A DNA stretch of 64,000 bases from Caldilinea sp. CFX5 (GTDB lineage Bacteria > Chloroflexota > Anaerolineae > Caldilineales > Caldilineaceae). Numbering within the stretch: position 1 is the first letter of the stretch; every line of letters starts with the position of its first letter. Below are positions 33,940 to 42,647 of this stretch, in pieces. The notes beneath the pieces were generated by a model that was given only the letters and a program-made list of their open reading frames with translations, made no database searches and was not told the DNA's origin. The DNA is taken from NCBI GenBank assembly GCA_021405325.1, contig QWII01000007.1:62001-126000 (forward strand). Direction: 5' to 3'. The position numbers were made by a program, and so were the translations under genes.

Positions 33940-35280
33940 CTACCGTTTCCAAAGCCCACTTAACAGTCCCCCCTTCTCACTCCTTTTCGCGCGGGGACTC
34001 CGGGGCATGGCGTCTAGATCAAGCGCTTTGATCAATTTGCGCAATTCGAGCAGAAAATCGGCCTTGGCTTCCAAACTGCCAATGGGATGACCGCCGCTAA
34101 TGTGTTCGTGGAGAAACTGGGTTTCATAGGGGAAGCGGGCAATGACCATGTCGGGGAAGAAGGCTTCCACATCCTCGCTTTTCACCAACGTGGTTCCCCA
34201 GGCGTTGCGCTCTTTCTTGCCCCAGATTTTGTTGATGACAACTTTGATACGGTCATACGGAATGGCAAAGGTCGGGTCGCTCAACAGTTGAATCAACTGC
34301 CGCGCCGCACGCACCGAGAGCAACTCCGGCTCACAAACCAAGAGGATGAGGTCACTCATCTGGAAAGTTGTGATCGACTCATTCGTGATCTGCGCCGATA
34401 GATCGACCACCACATAATCAAACATACGACGGAGGGTGGAGAGAATTTCGGCGCTGATCTCCATGCTGATGGCCGGCAACTCCGTTGGCGTAGCAGGGGC
34501 GAGGAGCAGGTAGAGATTGGCATTTTGTCCCACCGGCTTTAGCTGGACAAACGCCAACATTTCCTGTTGGCTGCGGATATTGGCAATCTCGGCTACCGAC
34601 AGCTTTGCCAACTGCGCCACCGAATTGGCCTGATTTTGCACGCCAAAGATCGGCGCCTGAGCGCCAAATTGAACCGCAAAGTCCACCAGAATGATCTTCT
34701 TGTCCAAATTCCGGCGCGCCAGTTCGGCGGCAAAGGCGGCGGCAATGACACTCTTCCCGGTCCCGCCCTTGCCGCTGCCGACGGCAAAGAGCTTGCGTTC
34801 CTGCTGTTGCACCAGCCCACGAAAGGCGCCCTTGTGATTACGGATAAACTCGTAGGCTTGCATAATGGCGCGCTCAATATCGCCAAAGGCGCTCACCATG
34901 CCTTCACCCAGTCGCCCTACATTGACCACGGCGCGTACCCCGGCCGCCAATGCCTTTTCGTAATACTGGTTCATCTCCTCTGCTTTGGCGTCGGTCAACA
35001 GCACGGTCGCCAAGCCAGGATAGTCGCGATTGATGTCCAGGGAAAGTTGCAACAAGCGGCGATTCCAGTCGCTCCCTTCTTCCGCCACATCGACCAGCAG
35101 GAGGACATGGGGAAAGAGTTCCGTCACCAAAGCGCGACACCGCTCCGGCAGCGCGGTATAGCCGACCAGCATAATGGGGAATGCATCTTTGTCGTTAAAA
35201 TATTCGCGAATGCGGGTTTCCAGTTGGGAATTTTCCGGGTGTAACAAAAGGGTGCGAATTGGTTGAGGGCGGTCCTGCAT
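33940..35280 (-). CDS. cpaE: CpaE/TadZ-like ATPase
   Basis: 446 residues. The N-terminal half (1-155) has the atypical receiver domain of CpaE/TadZ proteins. The C-terminal half is a ParA/MinD-type ATPase with deviant Walker A 'GSGKGGTGKSVIAAAFAAE', 'KIILVDFAVQFG' and 'YVVVDLSAQI'. In Tad systems this protein places the assembly machine in the cell. It lies at the start of the run of kinase/FHA/phosphatase genes. A basic C-terminal tail (Arg/Lys-rich) ends the protein. Confidence 0.88.
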   Translation of the reverse strand: MQDRPQPIRTLLLHPENSQLETRIREYFNDKDAFPIMLVGYTALPERCRALVTELFPHVLLLVDVAEEGSDWNRRLLQLSLDINRDYPGLATVLLTDAKAEEMNQYYEKALAAGVRAVVNVGRLGEGMVSAFGDIERAIMQAYEFIRNHKGAFRGLVQQQERKLFAVGSGKGGTGKSVIAAAFAAELARRNLDKKIILVDFAVQFGAQAPIFGVQNQANSVAQLAKLSVAEIANIRSQQEMLAFVQLKPVGQNANLYLLLAPATPTELPAISMEISAEILSTLRRMFDYVVVDLSAQITNESITTFQMSDLILLVCEPELLSVRAARQLIQLLSDPTFAIPYDRIKVVINKIWGKKERNAWGTTLVKSEDVEAFFPDMVIARFPYETQFLHEHISGGHPIGSLEAKADFLLELRKLIKALDLDAMPRSPRAKRSEKGGLLSGLWKR

Positions 35281-35374
35281 AAGGTACTTTTGCCTTTTGT
35301 GTACGAAATGGAAGAAGTTGGTTCGTTAGTTGGTTGAGATCAAGGATGAACTAACCACCTAACCAAGAATGCTG

Positions 35375-35427
35375 GTAACTACTACGCTCTGAGCCAGTCC
35401 ATGACTGGCTCAGAGCGTAGTAGTTAC
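35375..35427. repeat. Perfect 24-bp palindromic repeat (GTAACTACTACGC ends)
   Basis: Arms 35375-35398 and 35404-35427, 5-base loop. The core CCAGTCCATGACTGG relates it to the elements at 18423 and 41656; the GTAACTAC end recalls the GTAAC end of the element at 12582. It is flanked at about 35315-35365 by imperfect inverted GTTGGTT/AACCAAC units. Confidence 0.85.
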
Positions 35428-35436
35428 GCATGCTGT

Positions 35437-36285
35437 TTATGTTGCCTGCCACCGTTGCACACGTTGTCCAATCTGCTCCAGGTGGGTTTTGTTGGGCGTG
35501 ATTGTAACCAGACTGAAGGTGTCCGGCAAGGAGCGGCTGGCGTAGCGTAATTCTTTGGTGGCAAGCTGTTTTTGATCAAACTTCTTTTCTTGCAAATAGC
35601 GCACCATCATGCGCGCATGTTTTGACCCATGGTGCGACTCGATCCAGACGCGCACCCCATCCCCCAGCGAACGGGCGATGGCTTTGGTGATGCTCTTGCG
35701 GTTGCTGATGCGCCAATGTAAGGCGTGCGATTGATAAATGGCCGGTTGCTGGCTGATCTTCGACCATAATTCCAGCCAGAAAGCTAAGTTAGGCTCAAAA
35801 AGCCGTGTGCGATTGCTAAAAAGAAACGAATGCAATGACTCGTTGACACTATCGACATAGAGTTTGATCTGTTGGACGGATGGCTGGCTGGTGTTGATGA
35901 AGTGCAGCGCGCCTTGTAAGAGGTACGCCAGCGCATGACCATAACAGTTGAAGGTGCAAGTGTATAAGCGTGTATTTTCCGGTATAACCCCCTGTACCAG
36001 GTTGGCATAGGGGGTTGCATCAAAATTGCTGCCGGGGATCAGTAAGACAATCTCTTCTTGATCAGCAAACTTATCCAGCCGCCGTACAATCTCCCCTAGG
36101 GAAACGGGATAAAACCGTGCCGGTTGATTATATTTTGAGTATAGTGAGTATAGATCGTCAATTCGGTGTTTGTCAATATAGAAAAATTCGGAACCGATTT
36201 TCACTTTCTGCGGAATAATCCACAAATCGCGCCGCAAGTCACCGGGCAAGTCTATACAGATTGAAGCGGGTACAACAATCCTCAT
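35437..36285 (-). CDS. DegV-like protein, divergent
   Basis: 282 residues, close to DegV family length. The N-terminus 'MRIVVPASICIDLPGDLRRD', then 'IIPQKVKIGSEFFYID', follows the DegV pattern (acidic/Ser start, 'DLP', then 'V.....G..Y.D'), and the 'SLGEIVRRLDKF' segment stands in place of the usual 'SQPSP.E' loop. DegV proteins bind fatty acids and supply them to a fatty-acid kinase; the divergent N-terminal Asp-to-Ala site makes that uncertain here. It is the first gene behind a good promoter and may be read into the Tad locus. Confidence 0.5.
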   Translation of the reverse strand: MRIVVPASICIDLPGDLRRDLWIIPQKVKIGSEFFYIDKHRIDDLYSLYSKYNQPARFYPVSLGEIVRRLDKFADQEEIVLLIPGSNFDATPYANLVQGVIPENTRLYTCTFNCYGHALAYLLQGALHFINTSQPSVQQIKLYVDSVNESLHSFLFSNRTRLFEPNLAFWLELWSKISQQPAIYQSHALHWRISNRKSITKAIARSLGDGVRVWIESHHGSKHARMMVRYLQEKKFDQKQLATKELRYASRSLPDTFSLVTITPNKTHLEQIGQRVQRWQAT

Positions 36286-36325
36286 CGGTAAGCTTTCCGC
36301 ATTTACATAAGTTGGCTATACTACA

Positions 36326-36354
36326 ATTATAACAGACGCCTAGGCAATCTGCAA
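36326..36354 (-). promoter_or_regulatory. Sigma-70-type promoter at the head of the Tad-locus strand
   Basis: On the minus strand, TTGCAG (36349-36354) and TATAAT (36326-36331) are 17 bases apart. Transcription would start about 35 bases before the ATG at 36285. Confidence 0.7.
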
Positions 36355-36426
36355 AATATTAATTTAAGATAAATTTATTGCCTAACAGCATTCGGTGGAT
36401 TTTCTTAAGCCTCCAGCTCCCTTATG

Positions 36427-36526
36427 ATTAGGAGTTACGCAGTGCCTGGGAACGCCGGCATCCTGCCGGCTGGCCGCCAGAGATGGCGCGGGCACCCGCT
36501 GGGTGCCCAACTGCGTAACTCCTAAT
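36427..36526. repeat. Palindromic repeat with 17-bp outer arms and inner hairpins
   Basis: Outer arms 36427-36443 and 36510-36526 (ATTAGGAGTTACGCAGT type) are perfect. Inside are two further hairpins (GCCGGCATCCTGCCGGC and GGGCACCCGCTGGGTGCCC). The gap 36286-36727 otherwise holds the promoter at 36326; no supported gene was found. Confidence 0.85.
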
Positions 36527-36727
36527 GATTTCCGATGATTTGAACCGCATCAGCTGATTTTGGCTCCCTTTGCCGGTTCCGGCACGGTTCCCCTGGTTTG
36601 TGAAAAGATGGGCATTACCCCCTTTTTTGCCGTGCTTGAATAACAAGACCTCCCAGCAGGAGCCAATCCTCATGCTAAGGTGCAGGGCGGTGGCCTTCCA
36701 GGCGGTTTTGCTGAACCCGTCCGTCTG

Positions 36728-39700
36728 TTACCCGTTCGGCTTCAAATCATACACTGACTTTTCCCGCTCTTTTTGCTGCAAGGTCAACTCCGGCGGGGTT
36801 TGGCTTTGCGCATTGGCCTGCAACTGGAACTCCTTCGGCGCAGTGACATCGCCGTTCTGACCGGCTGCTGCTACCGGCTGGGCGACTCGCGGTGGCGCCG
36901 CCGCTGCCACCTCAGTCGGCAATTCAATTTTACCATTCCCGACAACAGCGCCATCATGCGCATGAACCGGCGGCGCATCGACCGCCGCCGGGGTTGCGAC
37001 CACCGTCGCAACCGCCGGCTGGTTTGCCAACCGCGCGGCGCGACGGGCCGCATCCTTCGCTTCCCGCCGGGCGCGACGGCGGGCGCTCATGCGATCGAGG
37101 AAGCCGACCACCATCGCATAGACCACCGGCACCACCACCAGCGTCAGCAGGGTGCTGGTGATCATACCGCCGGTAATCGCAATCGCCATCGTCTGGCGGA
37201 ACTCGCCGCCGGCGCTGAAGCCGAGCGCCACCGGGATCATCGCCAGAATCAACGAAAGCGAGGTCATGAGAATCGGGCGCAGACGGATCGGGCCGGCGCG
37301 GCGCATGGCTTCGGTGGCGTCAACCCCCTTGTCCCGCTCGCGGTTGGCAAAATCGACCAGTAAGATCGAGTTTTTTGTCACCAGACCCATCAACATGATA
37401 AAGCCGATAAAAGCCGTCAAGTCGAGCGGGAAGCCGGTGATGAGCAGCGCCAACAAGGCGCCGATAATCGCCAGCGGCAACGCCAACATGATCAAGATCG
37501 GCTGGACAAAGCTGTTGAACTGACTCGCCAACACCATGTAGATGAAGACCACGCCCAACAACATCGCCAACCCCAGATCTTGGAACCCTTCCTCCTGCTG
37601 TTCCGCTTGCCCACCCAACTTCACCGTGATGCCGGTCGGCGGCGTGATCGACGCCACCAGGTTGCCGACATCGGTGGTCGCGCCCGGCACCTTGCGCCCG
37701 GCCACGTTCATGCTGATATTGATCACCGGCTGGCGATCAATGCGGGTAATCTGGTTGGGGCCGGTCGCCTCTTCCACCGTCGCCACCTGCCGTAGCGGGA
37801 TCGAGCGGCCGGCCGGCGTCAGGAAGTTCAGATTGAGAATATCGTCCACACTGGTGCGACTGGTCTCGCTCAGTTGGAGGCGAATCTCCGCCTCGGCGCC
37901 CTCGCCGCGGAAGGTGGTCACCGTGTCGCCATTGACCAGCGTGCGAATGGTCGAGCCGATCTGCGCCGTGCTGAGGCCCAACTCCGCCGCCTTCTGGCGA
38001 TCAACGACAAAGCGCGTCTCCGGGCGACCGGGTTTGTAGGTCATATCCAGATCAACCAGACCGGGAATCGTCTTGAGTTGCTGCATCACCAGTTGGGCTT
38101 CTTGCGCTAGAGCGGCATACTCGACATTTTCCAACCCGCGGATTTCTACGGCAATATCGGTGGTGGCGCCGCCAGGGTTGTTGCCCTGGGTAAAGGTCAA
38201 ACCGGGCGCATTGGCCAGCGGCTGGCGCAGTTGATCGATCACTTCGCGGGTGCGATAATCGGTGTTGATCTTGAGGAAAAAGGTGAGCCGTTCGGGCGCA
38301 CCCGTGGCGCCGACAGTAGTGAAGATATGCTCTACCCCCGGATGTTGGCGCAACACTTCTTCAATCTTGAGCGCTTCCCGTTGGCTGACCTCAATGGGCG
38401 TGCCGGCGGGCAGACGGACAAGCATATTCACTTCATGTTGATCAACGCTCGGCACAAAGGCGAAGTCGAGAAAACGCGCGCTGTAGAGACTGCCGATCAT
38501 GATCGCCGTGGTGAAGATAATTGTCAACCATTTGTGACGCAAAGCCCAGCGCAAAAAGCCGCCATAGAAGCGGTTGAGCCAGCTATTTTCCTCGGCGTGG
38601 TCATGGTCATCCTGCTCGGTGATTTTACGCTCCTCTTCATCTTTGGCGTTGAAGAAATAGGCGCTTAACATCGGCGCCATCGTCAACGACTCGATAAAGG
38701 AGATCGCCATGGCAATACAGACCGTAAAGCCGAAGGCGACAAAGAAGCGGCCAATCAGCCCCTGGGCATAAGCCACCGGTAGGAAGACCGCCATCACCGT
38801 CGCCGTCGTCGCCAGCACGGGCAGGAAGACTTCGGCGGTCCCCAAACTAGCCGCTTCCCGTGGTTTGTACCCCTTTTGCAGCCAGCGCAAAATATTCTCG
38901 CGCACCACAATCGCATCGTCGATCACCAGACCGACCACCAGCGCCAGCGCCAGCAGCGAAATGTTGTTCAAACCAATATCGCTCAGGTGCATGAAGTAGA
39001 GGGTGGCGATCATAATCACCGGCAGACCGGCAATCGTCACAATCGTGCTGCGGAAATCCCAGAAGAAGATAAAGACGACCAACGCCGCCAGCAACGACCC
39101 CCACAAGAGATCCTCAATGGCGCCGTCAATCGAGCGGCGCACCTGTTCCGCCTGGTCGCTGGCGATAACCACAGCTAGATCGGGGCCGACGTCTTTCATT
39201 TCCGCCAACTTCTCATTGATTTTCGCCAACTCCTCTTTGACATTATCGACGACGGCGACGGTATTGCTGCCGCTCTGTTTGCGGATGCTGACGACAATCG
39301 ACTCCTGACCGTTCAAACGGGTGAGCCGTTCGCGTGTCTTATAGCCATCGACCACCTCTGCCACATCACGCAGATAGATCGGGGCGCCCCGGTCGGCGAT
39401 GATCACATTGCGAATATCATCCAGCGTCTGAAAGTTGCCGGGGGTGCGCAGCGTCACTTCCTGTTCTCCCTCGACCAACGCGCCGCCGGGGATATTGATA
39501 TTTTCGGTTTGCAGCGCGCCGCTGATCTGCTGCGGGGCGATGCGCCGCGCCTGCATCGCTGCAATGTTCAGGTTGATCTGAATCTCGCGCTCCAGACCGC
39601 CCTCCACATCGACCGCCGCTACATCGGGAACACGCTGGAGCGGCGCCTGGAAGGTGTCCTCCACCAGTTGGCGCAACTCAACCTGGCTCAGTTGCCCGCT

Positions 39701-40138
39701 CTTGTCAGCGACGCCAAAGAGCATAATCGGCTGGTCCGACGGGTTGAAGCGGCGGATTACCGGCTCTTGAATGCCGGCGGGTAGTTGGTTGCGCAAGAGG
39801 TTGACCTTTTCGCGCACCTCCTGACTCACCTTGTCCGCCGACTGGTTGAGGTTGAACTGCATAATGATGGTGCTGACATTCTCCGCCGAGGTGGCGTTGA
39901 CCGCATCCACGCCGCCGATGGTGCTTAACTCGGTTTCCAGCTTCTTCGTGACCTGATCTTCCACCTCCTCCGGGCCGGCGCCGGGGTAGACGGTAATCAC
40001 CACCACGATGGGAAATTCGACATTCGGAAAGACATCGACCGGCATCCGAAAATAGGAGAAGATCCCCATGATCACGCCGGCAGCCAGCACCATGGTCATA
40101 AAGACGGGCTGACGAATTGAAATGTCCCAGATTTTCAT
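36728..40138 (-). CDS. RND efflux pump inner-membrane subunit (AcrB/HAE-1 type)
   Basis: 1136 residues, typical RND length plus a tail. The N-terminus 'KIWDISIRQPVFMTMVLAAG' and 'YPGAGPEEVEDQVTKKLE' are classic. The proton-relay Asp pair is in 'LVVGLVIDDAIVVREN', and the second half has 'LMGLVTKNSILLVDFANR'. A short acidic/His stretch 'EEERKITEQDDHDHAEEN' sits before the second repeat. The C-terminal about 110 residues are Ala-rich and cytoplasmic. It works with the adaptor encoded upstream. In a monoderm it would expel substrates without an outer-membrane channel, and none is encoded nearby. Confidence 0.92.
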   Translation of the reverse strand: MKIWDISIRQPVFMTMVLAAGVIMGIFSYFRMPVDVFPNVEFPIVVVITVYPGAGPEEVEDQVTKKLETELSTIGGVDAVNATSAENVSTIIMQFNLNQSADKVSQEVREKVNLLRNQLPAGIQEPVIRRFNPSDQPIMLFGVADKSGQLSQVELRQLVEDTFQAPLQRVPDVAAVDVEGGLEREIQINLNIAAMQARRIAPQQISGALQTENINIPGGALVEGEQEVTLRTPGNFQTLDDIRNVIIADRGAPIYLRDVAEVVDGYKTRERLTRLNGQESIVVSIRKQSGSNTVAVVDNVKEELAKINEKLAEMKDVGPDLAVVIASDQAEQVRRSIDGAIEDLLWGSLLAALVVFIFFWDFRSTIVTIAGLPVIMIATLYFMHLSDIGLNNISLLALALVVGLVIDDAIVVRENILRWLQKGYKPREAASLGTAEVFLPVLATTATVMAVFLPVAYAQGLIGRFFVAFGFTVCIAMAISFIESLTMAPMLSAYFFNAKDEEERKITEQDDHDHAEENSWLNRFYGGFLRWALRHKWLTIIFTTAIMIGSLYSARFLDFAFVPSVDQHEVNMLVRLPAGTPIEVSQREALKIEEVLRQHPGVEHIFTTVGATGAPERLTFFLKINTDYRTREVIDQLRQPLANAPGLTFTQGNNPGGATTDIAVEIRGLENVEYAALAQEAQLVMQQLKTIPGLVDLDMTYKPGRPETRFVVDRQKAAELGLSTAQIGSTIRTLVNGDTVTTFRGEGAEAEIRLQLSETSRTSVDDILNLNFLTPAGRSIPLRQVATVEEATGPNQITRIDRQPVINISMNVAGRKVPGATTDVGNLVASITPPTGITVKLGGQAEQQEEGFQDLGLAMLLGVVFIYMVLASQFNSFVQPILIMLALPLAIIGALLALLITGFPLDLTAFIGFIMLMGLVTKNSILLVDFANRERDKGVDATEAMRRAGPIRLRPILMTSLSLILAMIPVALGFSAGGEFRQTMAIAITGGMITSTLLTLVVVPVVYAMVVGFLDRMSARRRARREAKDAARRAARLANQPAVATVVATPAAVDAPPVHAHDGAVVGNGKIELPTEVAAAAPPRVAQPVAAAGQNGDVTAPKEFQLQANAQSQTPPELTLQQKEREKSVYDLKPNG

Positions 40139-40149
40139 TCGTTTGACTC

Positions 40150-40256
40150 CTAGTGCAGAGACTAAGAGATTAGGAGACTGAGAGACTAAGAGATTGAGAG
40201 ATTACCTTACCAATGGAAATCCCTCAATTTCTCAATCTCTTAATCTCTTAATCTCC
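40150..40256. repeat. Octamer tandem repeats in inverted arrangement
   Basis: Left arm: six 8-base units of AGAGACTA/AGAGATTA type (about 40150-40204). Right arm: complementary TCTCAATC/TCTTAATC units (about 40222-40256). It lies between the adaptor and RND genes; the transcript can fold into a long hairpin. Confidence 0.75.
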
Positions 40257-40271
40257 CCTAAATGACATGGA

Positions 40272-41612
40272 TTACTGGTTGAATAATTCAACCGCGGCGG
40301 ACATGCCCGGCGCCAATTCGTTCACGATGGTATTGGGGCGGATCGTCACCTGGACGGTGCGGGTGGCCGGATCGAGTTCCGGCGCAATGTAGGCGACCGT
40401 GCCTTCAAAAGCGCGACCCGGGTAGGCGTCCACATAGATCAGCGCCGGTTGACCAACGGCCAGTTGGCTGATGCGCGTCTCTTCGACAGCTACCGTCACC
40501 TTGACTTCATGGGAGAGGATCGTCACCAGGGGCGCGCCCGGCGCCGCCATGGCACCAACCGTGCTGTTGACCCGCGAAATGATGCCGTCAATCGGCGCTT
40601 TCACCGTCGCCTTGCTCACCTGTAACTGGGCCAAGTAAACGCCCATCTCGGCCTGTTTCACCTGGGCCTCAACCGCCTTGATCTGCTCCGGTTTGGCTCC
40701 CTCTTTTAAGCGTTGTAGCTGGGCGCGCGCCCCGGCCAGTTGGGCATAGGCGCCGGCAATGACATCTTGGGTTGCGCCCTTCATTGCTTTGTCATAATTC
40801 GCTTGGGCTGCTTCCACCCCAATGGTTGCCTGTTGCAATTGCAAGCTTTGGGGCAACATGCCGATGGCCGGATTGCCTTTAACCTGGTTGTAGGCCGCTT
40901 GCGCCACTGTCACCGCCGCCTGAGCTTGCTTCAACTGGGCCAGCACCAGCCGTTGTTCTTCGGCGGTCAACCCACCGCTGGCGCGATTATAGGCCGCCCC
41001 AGCCGCGTTGACCGCCGCCTGCGCCGCCGCCAGATCATCCTCATCCGGCGGTAGCTTGACGAGCGCCAGTTGCGCGGTGGCCGCTTCCAGCCCGACCATC
41101 GCCTGTGCCTTTTGTGCTTCTAACAGGGTCGTGTCAAGTTGGGCTATTAGCGCACCCTTGGTGATCATGTCGCCCACTTGCAGTGGCAGATCCAGCACCA
41201 TGCCGGGCGTCTCGGCCACCACCACAACCTGATGGTCAGCAGCGATTTCGCCGCTGTAGCGCAAGGCGCCGGTGGTCGGTTGGGCGACCGTTTCTGCCAC
41301 CGGTTGGCCGGCGTCACTGGCCGCGGGCGCGGCGGCGACTGCCGTGTTGCCGGCGCTGGTGGCGTTGGTTGCCGTAAGTGTATTTGTGGTTGTGTTTGTT
41401 ATCGACGCACCCGCCGCCGCGCTATTGCTATCGTTGGCCGCCGCGCTAATGGCTTCATTGCCCGGTTGATATGGCGTAGCGGCAAAGGGGACAGCGGTTG
41501 GCTGGGCCGCGCCGGTCAGGTTACAGGAACTGATCCCCAGGCTCATGACAACTAATAAACAGATTACCCAAAGCTGTTTTTGTGCTGGACGAAAAAAAGT
41601 TCGACTCTTCAT
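40272..41612 (-). CDS. RND periplasmic-adaptor-type (HlyD/MFP) lipoprotein
   Basis: The protein is 446 residues from the ATG at 41612. The N-terminus 'FRPAQKQLWVICLLVVMSLG' leads to a lipobox 'GISSC' (Cys about residue 30), so it is a lipid-anchored adaptor. After a Thr/Ala-rich linker come the lipoyl halves ('LDLPLQVGDMITKGALIAQL' and 'KATVKAPIDGIISRVNS'), with a long alpha-helical hairpin between them (about 150-320) rich in Ala/Gln. The C-terminal beta-barrel part ends 'LAPGMSAAVELFNQ'. It lies upstream of the RND pump on the same strand and forms a two-gene efflux unit with it. Confidence 0.88.
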   Translation of the reverse strand: MKSRTFFRPAQKQLWVICLLVVMSLGISSCNLTGAAQPTAVPFAATPYQPGNEAISAAANDSNSAAAGASITNTTTNTLTATNATSAGNTAVAAAPAASDAGQPVAETVAQPTTGALRYSGEIAADHQVVVVAETPGMVLDLPLQVGDMITKGALIAQLDTTLLEAQKAQAMVGLEAATAQLALVKLPPDEDDLAAAQAAVNAAGAAYNRASGGLTAEEQRLVLAQLKQAQAAVTVAQAAYNQVKGNPAIGMLPQSLQLQQATIGVEAAQANYDKAMKGATQDVIAGAYAQLAGARAQLQRLKEGAKPEQIKAVEAQVKQAEMGVYLAQLQVSKATVKAPIDGIISRVNSTVGAMAAPGAPLVTILSHEVKVTVAVEETRISQLAVGQPALIYVDAYPGRAFEGTVAYIAPELDPATRTVQVTIRPNTIVNELAPGMSAAVELFNQ

Positions 41613-41655
41613 AAGTAATGCTTTCTGCCAAAGTAAGGTAAAAAAGTAATTATTT

Positions 41656-41688
41656 CGCTCCTCGCCGGTCACGGACCGACGAGGAGCG
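41656..41688. repeat. Palindrome, CCGGTC-ACG-GACCG core
   Basis: Arms 41656-41670 and 41674-41688 match at 14 of 15 positions, loop ACG; a variant of 18423-18453. Lies between the TetR gene and the adaptor. Confidence 0.75.
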
Positions 41689-41839
41689 GACTGTGTAGGA
41701 CGAGAAACAAAAAATAAAGAATAACGTATGAGTTTTGAACAGGAATACCGTGACTGGACGCCCGCCCGCCGATGATTGGCGTCACTAGCAAGGCGGCTCG
41801 ATCACGTGCTATCGTGGTCTTGCGACAGGTCGGCGCCGG

Positions 41840-42463
41840 TTAGGGTGAAGACATCGCCGGGGTCGGTTTTTGTAATCCTTCCAGAATGAGTTGCAGGGTA
41901 TGTTCGGCGGCAGCCGCGTCAATGGTGATATTGTTGACATCGGCGTCGCTTAGGTAGAGCCGGAAAAAGACAAAGGTGTTGATCATCCCCAACAAGCTGT
42001 AGGTGGTATATTCGACATTGACCGGGCGAAAGACCCCCTCGTCAATGCCGGCCTGGATCAACCCCATCAAGAGCCGCAGATGGGTGTCGCGGTGGGCGCA
42101 GATGACTTCGTGAAAGACTTGTTTGTTTTCGCCCAGTTCCCGCAACACACTCATGATGATGGTGCGGCGGGCGTGCATCAACGCGAATAACGTGTAGACG
42201 ACGGCCCGTAATTTCGCCAGCGCGCCGTTTTCGGCGGCAATCGCCCGTAGCAGATGTTCCTGGACCGTCAGCATATCCCGTTCCAATACCTGCCGGAAGA
42301 TCTCTTCCTTGTCTTGGAAATAGTGATAAATGGTGGCCTTCGCCAGACCTGATTCTATGGCCAGCTCGCGCATCGACAGACCGGCATAACCATGACGGGC
42401 GAGCAGCGCCTGGGCCGCATCTAAGATTGCTTGTTTAGAGGTTGAGAGTGTTTGTTCTTCCAT
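41840..42463 (-). CDS. TetR-family transcriptional regulator of the efflux unit
   Basis: The protein is 207 residues from the ATG at 42463; the longer frame upstream runs through the operator and is non-coding. The HTH is clear: 'AILDAAQALLARHGYAGLSM', then 'ELAIESGLAKATIYHYFQDK'. The C-terminal ligand-binding half is of the TetR_C type with 'RRTIIMSVLRELGENKQVF'. A near-perfect palindrome at 42525-42540 upstream of its start is the probable operator, so it likely represses itself and the adaptor/RND genes downstream. Confidence 0.9.
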   Translation of the reverse strand: MEEQTLSTSKQAILDAAQALLARHGYAGLSMRELAIESGLAKATIYHYFQDKEEIFRQVLERDMLTVQEHLLRAIAAENGALAKLRAVVYTLFALMHARRTIIMSVLRELGENKQVFHEVICAHRDTHLRLLMGLIQAGIDEGVFRPVNVEYTTYSLLGMINTFVFFRLYLSDADVNNITIDAAAAEHTLQLILEGLQKPTPAMSSP

Positions 42464-42524
42464 GTGGTTGTTGGTTTGACAACGACACCTTCTTGTCTGA
42501 TAATTTCTGAAGAATTCTGTTCGA

Positions 42525-42540
42525 CCGACCGTTCGGTCGG
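42525..42540. promoter_or_regulatory. TetR-type operator palindrome
   Basis: CCGACCG-TT-CGGTCGG, 7-bp arms with a 2-base centre, extended on the left by a further GACCGACC overlap. It sits 62 bases upstream of the tetR ATG and about 50 bases before a possible plus-strand -10 (TACAAT 42591-42596) for the 42648 gene, so it may control both directions. Confidence 0.75.
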
Positions 42541-42647
42541 CAAAAAATTGTACAACCCATTGCAGCACCTTGTCAAAATTGCGGTATCATTACAATGACT
42601 ATTGACTTTTCACCGAACATATTGCTATGTAGAAATGAGGCAGTTCG

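Noticed and set aside
36570..36860. 96-codon plus-strand frame in and beyond the 36286-36727 gap
   Set aside because: No ribosome site, overlaps the end of the RND gene on the other strand, no family pattern.
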